From assembly GCF_000960995.1 (NCBI RefSeq), contig NZ_CP009434.1:682001-746000 (forward strand): DNA of 64,000 bases. The letters run 5' to 3'. The notes below the pieces were generated by a model. That model had not been told where the DNA came from, did not search any database, and saw nothing but the letters and a program-made list of their open reading frames with translations. Source of the DNA: Burkholderia glumae LMG 2196 = ATCC 33617 (lineage in GTDB: Bacteria; Pseudomonadota; Gammaproteobacteria; Burkholderiales; Burkholderiaceae). Positions within the stretch are counted from its first letter, which is position 1; each line of letters begins with the position of its first letter. The translations under genes and the position numbers were made by a program. This document shows positions 24,908 to 33,108 of this stretch, piece by piece.

Positions 24908-26446
24908 TCACGGACGCCGGTAGCGGATGGACCAGACGGTCAACAGGGTCGCGCCGAACAACAGCAGGCAAGCGAACGAGAAATCGTTGAGCGCCAGCAT
25001 GTGGGCTTGCGTGTCGAGCGAGCGGCTGACCGAGGCGAGCGCGCCGGCGGGCGACATGCCGGCATGTTCCAGCCGGGCGAGCCAGTCGCCGGCGGCCGGA
25101 TCGTAGGGCGTGATGCGATCGACGAGGTAGGTGTGGTGAATGCGCGAGCGCCGTTCGAAATAGGTCGGCGCGAGCGAGGTGGCGACGCTCGTGCCGATCC
25201 GGCGCAGCGCGTTCTGCAGGCCGGAGGCTGCCGGCAGTCTTTCTCGCGGCAGCCCGGCGATCGACAGCGACACGAGCGGCGTGATGAAAAAGGCCGTTGC
25301 CGCGCCCATCAGCAGCGAGTTGGCCGCGATGTCGCCGAGCGTCACGTCGGTATTGAAGCCCATGCGCCAGAATGATGCCGCGCCCCAGCCGACCAGCGCC
25401 ACGGTCGCGAGGTGGCGCGGGTCGCTGCGCCCCTGGATGCGTCCGATCAGCGGCGCGATCACGATGCCCGCGATGCCGAGCGGGGCGGTCGCGATGCCGG
25501 CCCAGGTCGCCGTGTAGCCCTGCTCGGTCTGCAGCCAGAGCGGCACGAGAACGAGCGCGCCGTAGTAGACGCCGAAGCCGACCGTCACGGCGATCGTTCC
25601 GGTGGTGAATCCGCGATCCGCGAACAGCCGCAGATCGACGATCGGATGCGCATCGGTGAGTTCCCAGAGCACCAGCGCGACGAACGACACGACGCAGATC
25701 ACGGCGAGCACCCGAATCTCGAGCGCCGCAAACCAGTCGAGGTTCTCGCCGCGGTCGAGCATCAGCTGCAGCGAGCCGAATGCGGCGGCGAGCAGCAGCA
25801 GCCCGACGACATCGACGGGAAGGTGGCGGGTCGGGTTGTCGCGCTGACCGAGGAAGCGGGTCAGGACGAGCAGGACCAGCACGCCGGTCGGCACGTTGAC
25901 GTAGAAGATGTAAGGCCAGCTGAGATTGTCGGTGATCCAGCCGCCGATGATGGGGCCGAGCACGGGCGCGACGAACGTGGTGGTCTGCCAGACCGACAAT
26001 GCAACGTTGCGGCGCGTGGCCGGAAACACGGCGATCAGCAGTGCTTGCGAGAGTGCGGTGATCGGCCCCGACGCCGCGCCCTGCAGCGCGCGGAACAGCA
26101 GCAGCGATTCGAAATTCGGTGCGAGGCCGCACAGGATCGAGGTCAGCACGAACAGCATGACCGACACCCGGAACAGCCGCACCTGGCCGAAGCGCTGGGC
26201 GAGCCAGCCGGTCAGCGGCAGCGTGATGGCGAGCGGCGTCGCGAACGAGGTCAGCATCCAGGTGCCCATGTCGGGCGCGACGCCCAGATCGCCGGCGATG
26301 GTCGGTACCGCGACGTTGGCGATGGTCAGATCGAGCGTCTGCATGAAGTTGGCGACGCTGATCGCGATCGCGACGAGCACGAGAGCCGGGCCTTGCATCG
26401 GCCCCAGCGGCAGTTTCGGCGCCGCCCCCCGAGTGACGTGCGCCAT
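24908..26446 (-). CDS. emrB: EmrB-type DHA2 multidrug efflux permease
   Basis: 512 residues, 14-helix MFS. TLDLTIANVAVPTIAGDLG in helix 1, motif A as GWLAQRFGQVRLF, and motif C-like PVLGPIIGGWITD. With EmrA and an outer-membrane factor it forms a tripartite pump spanning the envelope. It is separated from emrA by 2 bp. In this island it most likely exports the pathway product and protects the producer. Confidence 0.93.
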   Translation of the reverse strand: MAHVTRGAAPKLPLGPMQGPALVLVAIAISVANFMQTLDLTIANVAVPTIAGDLGVAPDMGTWMLTSFATPLAITLPLTGWLAQRFGQVRLFRVSVMLFVLTSILCGLAPNFESLLLFRALQGAASGPITALSQALLIAVFPATRRNVALSVWQTTTFVAPVLGPIIGGWITDNLSWPYIFYVNVPTGVLVLLVLTRFLGQRDNPTRHLPVDVVGLLLLAAAFGSLQLMLDRGENLDWFAALEIRVLAVICVVSFVALVLWELTDAHPIVDLRLFADRGFTTGTIAVTVGFGVYYGALVLVPLWLQTEQGYTATWAGIATAPLGIAGIVIAPLIGRIQGRSDPRHLATVALVGWGAASFWRMGFNTDVTLGDIAANSLLMGAATAFFITPLVSLSIAGLPRERLPAASGLQNALRRIGTSVATSLAPTYFERRSRIHHTYLVDRITPYDPAAGDWLARLEHAGMSPAGALASVSRSLDTQAHMLALNDFSFACLLLFGATLLTVWSIRYRRP

Positions 26447-26448
26447 CG

Positions 26449-27684
26449 TCAGGCTCCCGGCGCGCGCGCGGCGGCCGCACCGTCGTTCGCGCGAATCGTG
26501 TCGATGACGAGCGCATCGCCGGACGAGGCATCGTCGTCGAAGATCGAGGTCGCGTCGACCGGGCGCCGAGCAGCGGCCGAGGTGGTCTGCATGGAGGCCG
26601 ACGCGGTGCCGGGCGCGCCGTCGCCGAGCGCGACCGATGCGTTCATCGACAGCCCGATGCGCAGCGGATGCGCGCGCAGTTCGCCGGGGTCGAGCGCGAT
26701 TCGCACCGGTACGCGTTGCACCACCTTGATCCAGTTGCCGGTCGCGTTCTGCGCGGGCACCGAGGCAAACGCCGAACCCGTGCCGGCCTCGACGCCTTCG
26801 ATGCGGCCGTGGAACACGACGCTCGCGCCATACAGGTCGGAGCGCAGCGTCACGGCCTGCCCGGCGTGCATGCCGCGCAACTGCGATTCCTTGAAATTGG
26901 CCTCGACCCACACATGCTCGAGCGGCACCAGCGCCATGGCCGGCGTGCCGGGCGCGACGTGCTGCCCGACCTGCACGGCACGGCGTGTCACGAGACCCGC
27001 CAGCGGCGCGCGAATCTCGGTGCGGCGCAGCGCGAGGGCCGCACTGCGCACGCGCGCGGCTGCGGCGCGCACCAGCGGATTCGAGTCGATCGAGGTGCCG
27101 TCGATGCGGGCGCGCGATGCGTCGTATGCGGCCTGTTGCGCGTCGAGCGCGGCGGACGCGCTGTCCATGGCGTCGCGCGCGTGGCGGAGGTCCTCGCGCG
27201 ATACGCCGCCGTCCTGCGCCAGGCCGAGCCGTCGCTGCAGGTCGTCGGACGCCTTCGACAGTTCGGCCTTGCGCAGCAGGATCTGTGCTGCCTCGCGGGC
27301 GGTGTCGGCCCGCGCGGTGCGGTACTCGCGCACCGCGCGGGCGAGCTGTGCGACGGCGTCGTCGAGCGCGAGCCTCGCATCGGTCGGATCGATGCGGAAC
27401 AGCGGATCGCCGGCACGCACCCATTCGGCGTTCTGCACCATGATCGCGTCGACCGTGCCGGCGACCTGCGGCGATACCTGTACCACGTCCCCCGTCACGT
27501 AGGCGTCGTCGGTCGTCTCGGTGTCGCGCGAGGCGATCCACCAGTAGCCGCCGGCCAGCGCGGCCAGGGCGAGCGCGATGAAGAACCAGCGGAAGTAGCG
27601 GCGGCGCCTGTCGGGCAGCGCGGGTTCGGCGGGCGGGGGTGCGGCCGCGCCCGCGGCAGCCTGCGGATTGTCGGTGCGGTTCAT
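26449..27684 (-). CDS. emrA: EmrA/HlyD-type membrane fusion protein
   Basis: 411 residues. A cytoplasmic N-terminus rich in Pro and Ala, one TM segment near residues 32-52 (WFFIALALAALAGGYWWIA), then the split lipoyl domain (DVVQVSPQVAGTVDAIMV and IRAPLAGLVTRRAVQVGQHV) around a long coiled coil. It links the inner permease to the outer channel. The start overlaps the previous stop by ATGA. Confidence 0.93.
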   Translation of the reverse strand: MNRTDNPQAAAGAAAPPPAEPALPDRRRRYFRWFFIALALAALAGGYWWIASRDTETTDDAYVTGDVVQVSPQVAGTVDAIMVQNAEWVRAGDPLFRIDPTDARLALDDAVAQLARAVREYRTARADTAREAAQILLRKAELSKASDDLQRRLGLAQDGGVSREDLRHARDAMDSASAALDAQQAAYDASRARIDGTSIDSNPLVRAAAARVRSAALALRRTEIRAPLAGLVTRRAVQVGQHVAPGTPAMALVPLEHVWVEANFKESQLRGMHAGQAVTLRSDLYGASVVFHGRIEGVEAGTGSAFASVPAQNATGNWIKVVQRVPVRIALDPGELRAHPLRIGLSMNASVALGDGAPGTASASMQTTSAAARRPVDATSIFDDDASSGDALVIDTIRANDGAAAARAPGA

Positions 27685-29129
27685 GGCTGGGCTCCTGGGT
27701 TGGTTGCGCCACCGAGCGCGGCGATCAGCCGGACGTGTTCGACGGCAAGTGAGGTGTCGGCGCGAGCGACCGATCGGCGGTCTTCGAGCAGCCGCGTTTC
27801 AGCCAGCAGCACGTCCAGGTAGCCGGAAATGCCTTTTTGGTATCGCCGTGTTTCGATCTCGTAGGTCGACTGCGCGCGCGCCAGTGCCTCGACAGTCAGG
27901 TCGCGCTGCCGGGCCAGCGAGTCGAGCTGGACGAGCGAGTCGCTGACTTGCGCGAGTGCATGGACCACGGTGTCGTCGTAGTCGGCGACGGCGGCGTTGT
28001 AGGCGTCGGTCTGCGCGCGCAGGCCGGCACGCAGCCGGCCGCCTTCGAAGATCGGCAGCGTGATGGCGGGGCCTGCGCCGAACGCTCCGCTGCTGCCGTG
28101 AAGCAGCGCGCGAAAGCCAAAGCTCTGCACGCCGGCAAACGCCAGCAGGTTGATGTCCGGGTAGAACGACGCGCGGGCGGCATCGATGCCGGCCGACTCG
28201 GCCTCGACCCGGTAGCGGGCCGCCAGGATGTCGGGCCGGCGGCCGACGAGCGCGGCCGGCAGCGTCGCGGGCAAGGGCGCCAGCGCGCGCAGCACGCCCG
28301 GCGCTGGGGTGAGCGTATCCGCATAGCCGGGCCCGCGTCCGACGAGCGCGGCGAGCCGGTGGCGCAGCAGGGCGACGGCCGCGTGCTGCCGCTCGACCTC
28401 GGCCGCGGCGAGCGGCAGCGGCTCGCCGGCACGCGCGACCGCTGCCGGCATGTCGAGTCCCGCGGCGGCGCGCTGGCGGGTGAGGCGCAGCAGATAGTCC
28501 TGCTGCCGCAGCGTATCCTGCGCAATCTCCAGCAGTTGCAGCTCGAGCGCGAGCTGCAGATAGGTTTCGACCAGCGCGGCCTGCAACGACACGGTGGCCG
28601 CGCGTTCGAGCGCCTGCTGCTGGTCGGCGCGCAGTGTGGCGGCGCGGGTCAGGGCGCGCAGGCGCCCGGCAACGTCGAGATCGAACGACGCATTCAGCAG
28701 CGCTTGCGCGTTGACTTGCCAGTGGCCGGCGGCGGGCGGCGGCACGTTGTAGCTGCGCGGCAGCCGCTGCGGCAGTGCGCTGGCCGAGGCGCCGAGCCGC
28801 GGCAGCGAAGCCGCCGCGCTGACGTCGGCTTGCGCGAGCGCTTCGTCCACGCGGGCGCGCTGCGCCTTCAACGACGGCGCGTCGGCCAGCGCGTCGGCCA
28901 GCACGCGGTCGAGCTGCGGGTCGCCGAACGCGCGCCACCAGTGCGCGTCCACGTCGGCCCGGCCCCTGGCCGAGCGCAGCGCGAGGCCCGGATCGAACTG
29001 CGCCAGCGGGGTGATCGCCTGCCGCGCCGGCTGCTGGCCGAACGGCGCGCAACCGGCCATGACGGCCGCCGCGACGGTCGCTGAAACAACCGGACCCCAT
29101 ATTCGAATCGAAGCAAGGAACTTGGACAT
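27681..29129 (-). CDS. outer-membrane efflux lipoprotein, NodT/OprM type
   Basis: 482 residues. Signal peptide with lipobox VMAGC near residues 23-27, so it is lipid-anchored. It has the two TolC-type repeats with helical segments (LDRVLADALADAPSLKAQRARV and the later ADYDDTVVHALAQVSDSLVQLD) and the outer barrel. First gene of the efflux operon outer-membrane factor-emrA-emrB-MFS, behind the operator-like promoter at 29166-29200. Confidence 0.93.
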   Translation of the reverse strand: MSKFLASIRIWGPVVSATVAAAVMAGCAPFGQQPARQAITPLAQFDPGLALRSARGRADVDAHWWRAFGDPQLDRVLADALADAPSLKAQRARVDEALAQADVSAAASLPRLGASASALPQRLPRSYNVPPPAAGHWQVNAQALLNASFDLDVAGRLRALTRAATLRADQQQALERAATVSLQAALVETYLQLALELQLLEIAQDTLRQQDYLLRLTRQRAAAGLDMPAAVARAGEPLPLAAAEVERQHAAVALLRHRLAALVGRGPGYADTLTPAPGVLRALAPLPATLPAALVGRRPDILAARYRVEAESAGIDAARASFYPDINLLAFAGVQSFGFRALLHGSSGAFGAGPAITLPIFEGGRLRAGLRAQTDAYNAAVADYDDTVVHALAQVSDSLVQLDSLARQRDLTVEALARAQSTYEIETRRYQKGISGYLDVLLAETRLLEDRRSVARADTSLAVEHVRLIAALGGATNPGAQP

Positions 29130-29165
29130 GATCGGTTTCCACGAGTCCGATTGGCGAATGCAACC

Positions 29166-29200
29166 TATCTAAAAATATATCTTTAGATATTCTTGAACAA
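29166..29200 (-). promoter_or_regulatory. promoter with overlapping palindromic operator for the efflux operon
   Basis: On the minus strand -35 TTGTTC (29200-29195), 17-bp spacer, -10 TATTTT (29177-29172). A perfect inverted repeat TATCTAAA-N8-TTTAGATA at 29166-29189 covers the end of the spacer and the -10 box. This is the classic layout for repression by a dimeric regulator such as a MarR- or TetR-type protein; none of that type is encoded in the window. Confidence 0.6.
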
Positions 29201-29287
29201 GCAGCAACTGGCAGAAATGCCAGTGCCGGGGTTTCGGACGGGGCGGGGCGAAGCCGGGCGCGGCGCGGGGAAGCGCACGCGCGGCCG

Positions 29288-29803
29288 TCAGGAATGGGCA
29301 GGCTCGGTGAGGGCGGCCGCGACGATTTCTTCGATCGATGCGTCGCGCGTGTCGAGCAGGCGGTGCGCGCAGGCCCGATACAGCGGATCGCGGGTCCGCT
29401 GCAACTCGCTCAGCATGGCGCGCGGATCGGGCACGTTCAGGAGCGGGCGCGCCGAATGGCGGCGGGTGCGCCGATACAGCGCGTCGATGTCGCTGATCAG
29501 ATAGATCACGTGGCAGCGCGCCTTGAGGCGCGCGCGGGTGTCGTCGCGCAGCACCGCGCCGCCGCCGGTGGCGAGTACCAGCGTGTCGCGCCGCGACAGG
29601 GCGTCGATCACGTCGGCTTCGCGGGCGCGGAACGTCGGCATCGGAAACAGCGTGGAAAGCGGGGCGCCGAAGCGCTGCTCGAGCTCCCGGTCCGAATCCG
29701 CGAACGGCCGGCCGAGTGCCGCCGCCAGCGCCGCGCCGACGGTCGTCTTGCCCGCGCCGGGCATGCCGATCAAGGCGATTCTCGGATGGCGCCCTGCCCT
29801 CAC
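29288..29803 (-). CDS. aroK: shikimate kinase
   Basis: 171 residues from GTG 29803, which overlaps the previous stop (GTGA). P-loop GMPGAGKTTVG near residue 14, the shikimate-binding DSD in PFADSDRELEQRFG, and GGGAV. It phosphorylates shikimate at the 3-hydroxyl with ATP. It closes a minus-strand operon with PheA, so it is presumably a second copy dedicated to the pathway. Confidence 0.92.
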   Translation of the reverse strand: MRAGRHPRIALIGMPGAGKTTVGAALAAALGRPFADSDRELEQRFGAPLSTLFPMPTFRAREADVIDALSRRDTLVLATGGGAVLRDDTRARLKARCHVIYLISDIDALYRRTRRHSARPLLNVPDPRAMLSELQRTRDPLYRACAHRLLDTRDASIEEIVAAALTEPAHS

Positions 29804-30480
29804 AGCCGGCTCCGCAGCGAATCGGTCCGGCGCGTCGCCGCCGTGATGCGGCGCAGGCGCACCGTCTTGGCGAGGCGATCCAGGACCTCGGTGATCCTGC
29901 CGGGCGAGCCCGGCGCGGCGCCCGCTGGCGTGAAATGATCGTCCAGCGCGATGCCGCCGAACTGCAGGTCGTTCGCCAGCAGGGCGTCGGTCAGCCTGGC
30001 GACGCTCGTGCCGATGCCGGCCCATGCCTTGCCGAAATCGGCCAGCACACGGCGCGATGTCACGGGCGGCGCGAGGCACTCCTGCCAGGGCACCAGTATG
30101 CCGCCCACGGGCGCCGCGCCGCGCGCGGTTTCCAGCAGCCGCCAGCGCTGCGCGATGGCGCCGTCCTGCCTGCACCAGCGGCCGTCGGTGGCCGCGCAGC
30201 TGGCGACGACCGACGCGGTCGGCAGCCCTAGCCTGCCGAGCCGGCGAAGCAGCGCGGCCCGGGCGTCGTCGCCGGCCTCCGGCGTCGCGTCGTGCTGCAC
30301 CCGCACCAGCAGCTCGAGTTCGTCCTCGTAGTCGGCGCGCAAGGCACGCAGCCAGGCGCCGCTGTCGCGGCGCAGTGACGGCGTTGCGACACCGAGCAGC
30401 ACCAGCAGGCGATCGTCATGGCCTTCGCAGATGGCCCGTACCCGCCGCGCGACGGCGGCCCGGGTGGCGACTGCGCTCAT
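29800..30480 (-). CDS. degenerate DAHP-synthase-like protein
   Basis: 226 residues. The N-terminal half follows type I DAHP synthase: RRVRAICEGHDDRLLVLLG, then a segment aligned with GPCSIHD that reads GVATPSLRR, and ELELLVRVQHD where active enzymes have LEIVMRVYFEKPRT; GLPTASV aligns with GMPVATEF. The PEP/metal motifs (GPCS, EKPRT, KNGTDG) are absent and the protein is about 140 residues short, so catalysis is unlikely. It might be regulatory or structural, for example a partner of the active enzyme at 18065. ATGA overlap with pheA and GTGA overlap with aroK. Confidence 0.6.
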   Translation of the reverse strand: MSAVATRAAVARRVRAICEGHDDRLLVLLGVATPSLRRDSGAWLRALRADYEDELELLVRVQHDATPEAGDDARAALLRRLGRLGLPTASVVASCAATDGRWCRQDGAIAQRWRLLETARGAAPVGGILVPWQECLAPPVTSRRVLADFGKAWAGIGTSVARLTDALLANDLQFGGIALDDHFTPAGAAPGSPGRITEVLDRLAKTVRLRRITAATRRTDSLRSRL

Positions 30481-31613
30481 GCCGCGCCCGGCTCGGCGGC
30501 GGCGCGGCAGCCGGCGAGCGGCGCGCGCGGGTAGGAGCCGAAGATTCGCAGGTCGGCGGCGATCGTGCCGATATCGTGCAGGGCGGCGCCGACGTGCGTG
30601 TCGTTCTGGTGGCCGTCAATGTCGATGAAGAAGCGGTATGCCCACCCCGCGGTGCGGCCGGGACGCGAATCGAGCCACAGCACCGAGATCCGGTGCCGAG
30701 CCAACGCGTCGAACACGCGCGCGAGCGCGCCGATCCTATCGTTGAGCTGCAGCATCAGGCTGGTGCGGTCGTGGCCTGTCGGCTCGGCCGGTGGCCCGCC
30801 GAGCACGACGAAGCGAGTGCGATTGCCGGGCTCGTCCTGGATCGCGTTCGCCACGATCCGTAAGCCGTATCGGTCGGCCGCCGGTTCGCCGGCGATGGCG
30901 GCGCAATCCGTCATGCTGGCCGCCTCGCGGGCCGCCGCCGCGTTGCTCGCGACCGGGACACGGCGCAACTGCGGGGCGTGCGCGTCGAGCCACGCGCGAC
31001 ACTGCGCCAGCGCTTGCTGGTGACCGAGCACGCAATCGACGCCGTCGAGCGTGCCGGATGCGCTCAGCAGACAGTGGGCGACCGGCAGCACGACCTCGCC
31101 GACGATCGGAGCGCTTGCCTCGGCCAGCAGGTCCAGCGTGCGACTGACGGTGCCTTCGGTCGAATTCTCGATCGGCACCACCGCATGTTCGACCTTGGCT
31201 GCCGCCAGTGCCGCGAAGGTCGCCTCGAGCGTGTCGCATGCGAGGGGGCGGATCGGATCGCCGAAGTAGCGCTGCATGGCGGTTTCGGTGAAGGTGCCGG
31301 ACGGGCCCAGGAACGCAATCGACGGCGCTTGCTGCACCTCGCGGCTGACGCGGAACAGCGTTTGCCAGATCGCCGCGACGTGGCGCTCCCGCAGCAAGCC
31401 GAGCGGCCGAGTGCACAGCCCCGCGACGATTTCCGTTTCCCTCGCCGGCTGGCGGATGGTCCGGCCGTCACACGCCTTGACGCGGCCGATCTCGGCGGCG
31501 TGCTGCATCCGGCGCGCGATCAGCGCGAGCAGTTCGTGGTCGATTGCATCGATCTGCGCGCGCTGCAGGGCGACCGGGTCGTGAGCGGGCGAGGCGGTGT
31601 CGGAAAGAGGCAT
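30477..31613 (-). CDS. pheA: bifunctional chorismate mutase/prephenate dehydratase
   Basis: 378 residues in three parts. Chorismate mutase (residues ~15-95: QIDAIDHELLALIARRMQHAAEIGRVKA), prephenate dehydratase (~100-275: FLGPSGTFTETA and IENSTEGTVSRTLDLL), and an ACT domain (~285-365). It turns chorismate to phenylpyruvate. The ACT motifs that bind phenylalanine are altered: GALV reads GALA and ESRP reads DSRP, so feedback inhibition may be weak. Phenylpyruvate would feed phenylacetate, the known source of the tropolone ring. Confidence 0.93.
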   Translation of the reverse strand: MPLSDTASPAHDPVALQRAQIDAIDHELLALIARRMQHAAEIGRVKACDGRTIRQPARETEIVAGLCTRPLGLLRERHVAAIWQTLFRVSREVQQAPSIAFLGPSGTFTETAMQRYFGDPIRPLACDTLEATFAALAAAKVEHAVVPIENSTEGTVSRTLDLLAEASAPIVGEVVLPVAHCLLSASGTLDGVDCVLGHQQALAQCRAWLDAHAPQLRRVPVASNAAAAREAASMTDCAAIAGEPAADRYGLRIVANAIQDEPGNRTRFVVLGGPPAEPTGHDRTSLMLQLNDRIGALARVFDALARHRISVLWLDSRPGRTAGWAYRFFIDIDGHQNDTHVGAALHDIGTIAADLRIFGSYPRAPLAGCRAAAEPGAA

Positions 31614-31654
31614 GACGGGACCGTGAAGGTAGCGAAGGGAAGGGCGGTGTGCGC

Positions 31655-32644
31655 TCAGCGCGCGAGGGCCGGCCGGCCGATGCGCTCGGACGCTTCATGA
31701 ACGCGTTCGAGCGCGACGGCATACTCGGCCGCGAGTTGGGCGACGATCTGCTCGACGCTCAGCACCGCGTCCATCGAACCGACACCCTGGCCGGCGCCCC
31801 AGATATCGCGCCACTGCCTGGCGCCGGACTCGGGCGAGAAATCGAGGCGTGCGTGCTCGGCGCGGGGCAGGTTGCGGACGTCCAGGCCCGCGGCCTCGAT
31901 GCTTTGGCGCAGATAGTTGCCATGTACGCCGGTGAAGGCGTCGGTGTAGACGATATCGGCGGCGGTGGCCGCGACGATCGTGTCCTTGTAGCGCGGCGCG
32001 ACGTTGGCTTCGTGGGACGCCAGGAAGCGCGTGCCCATATAGGCGCAGTCGGCGCCCAGGGCAAGCGCCGCGGCGATCGCCGCGCCCGTGGCGATCGCAC
32101 CTGACAGCGCGACGAAGCCGTCGTGAAAGCGTCGAACCTCCGAGACCAGCGCGAACGGAGACAGGGTGCCGGCATGGCCGCCCGCGCCGGCCGCGACCAG
32201 GATCAGGCCGTCGACGCCGGCTTCGAGCGCTTTCTCGGCGTGTCGTACGGTAGTGACGTCATGCAGCACGACGCCGCCGTAGGCGTGCACGGCATCGACG
32301 ATCTCGCGCGACGGCGCCCGCAGGCTCGTGATCAGGATCGGCGTGCGCCGCTCGATGCAGATCCGCAGGTCGGCCTCGAGCCGCGTATTGCTCTGGTGGC
32401 AGATGTGATTGACGGCATACGGCCCCACGCACGCGTCCGGATGGGCGGCGCGATGGGCGGCCAGCGCCTCGTCGATTCGATCGATCCAGTCGCCGAGCTG
32501 CGCGCTCGGTCGAGCATTGAGGGCGGGAAAGGCGCCGACGATCCCGCTCTTGCATTGGGCCAGCACCATCTCGGGGTAGCTGGCGATCAACATGGGTGAC
32601 GCGATGAGCGGCAGGCGCAGACCCTGCAGCGGCAGCGAGCGCAT
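31655..32644 (-). CDS. nitronate-monooxygenase/FabK-like flavoprotein
   Basis: 329 residues from ATG 32644 (GGAGG 7 bp upstream); ATG 32671 overlapping the previous stop is the alternative. It is an FMN-binding TIM barrel of the NMO family: PLIASPMLIASYPEMV, NHICHQSN, GADGLILVAAGAGGHAGTLSP-like DGLILVAAGAGGHAG, and ALGADCAYMGTRFLAS at the phosphate-binding end. Members oxidise nitronates or reduce enoyl thioesters or quinones, so the reaction here is open. It sits inside the PheA/flavoenzyme operon. Confidence 0.82.
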   Translation of the reverse strand: MRSLPLQGLRLPLIASPMLIASYPEMVLAQCKSGIVGAFPALNARPSAQLGDWIDRIDEALAAHRAAHPDACVGPYAVNHICHQSNTRLEADLRICIERRTPILITSLRAPSREIVDAVHAYGGVVLHDVTTVRHAEKALEAGVDGLILVAAGAGGHAGTLSPFALVSEVRRFHDGFVALSGAIATGAAIAAALALGADCAYMGTRFLASHEANVAPRYKDTIVAATAADIVYTDAFTGVHGNYLRQSIEAAGLDVRNLPRAEHARLDFSPESGARQWRDIWGAGQGVGSMDAVLSVEQIVAQLAAEYAVALERVHEASERIGRPALAR

Positions 32645-32667
32645 CGGCGTGCCTCCTCCCGCGGCGC

Positions 32668-33072
32668 TCATGGTGCGACCGGCGCGCTGTCACGGCGTTC
32701 GGCAAGCCGCTCGTGAAAACTGTCGCGGCCGACCGCGCAGCGTGTATGGGTGCCTTCGCCGACTACGCCAGCCGCATCGCTAACCGATACCTTGTAGGTC
32801 ATCATGCGACCATCCACCGAGATCAGCTCGGCGTCGACCGTGACCTCCCAGTCGGGCGGCGTGGGCGCGAGATGCTTGATCTCGAAGTGATAGCCGACCG
32901 TCATCAGGTCGGCGCCGAGCAGGTGGTCCGTTGCCTGCATGCAGGTCTGCTCGATGAAGATGATCATGATCGGGCTGGCCAGCGCGTGCGCTTCGCCGCC
33001 CCACTGATCGGCAAGCGAGATCGTATCGACGCGATGCGTGGCGCGGGCACAAAGGCCGGGCTGGATGGACAC
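32668..33072 (-). CDS. FlK-like hotdog thioesterase
   Basis: 134 residues from GTG 33072 (AAGGAG upstream). It resembles fluoroacetyl-CoA thioesterase FlK: QPGLCARATHRV, then LASPIMIIFIEQTC and FEIKHLAPTPP. The FlK triad T42/E50/H76 aligns as S33/E41/H67 with exactly the same spacings (8 and 26), Ser taking the place of Thr. It would hydrolyse a CoA thioester. It lies 36 bp after the flavoenzyme gene; tropolone-type clusters also pair a thioesterase with an acyl-CoA-dehydrogenase-like enzyme. Confidence 0.82.
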   Translation of the reverse strand: MSIQPGLCARATHRVDTISLADQWGGEAHALASPIMIIFIEQTCMQATDHLLGADLMTVGYHFEIKHLAPTPPDWEVTVDAELISVDGRMMTYKVSVSDAAGVVGEGTHTRCAVGRDSFHERLAERRDSAPVAP

Positions 33073-33108
33073 GGCAGACTCCTTCGGGACGAGAGAGAAA
33101 ATGAGCGC

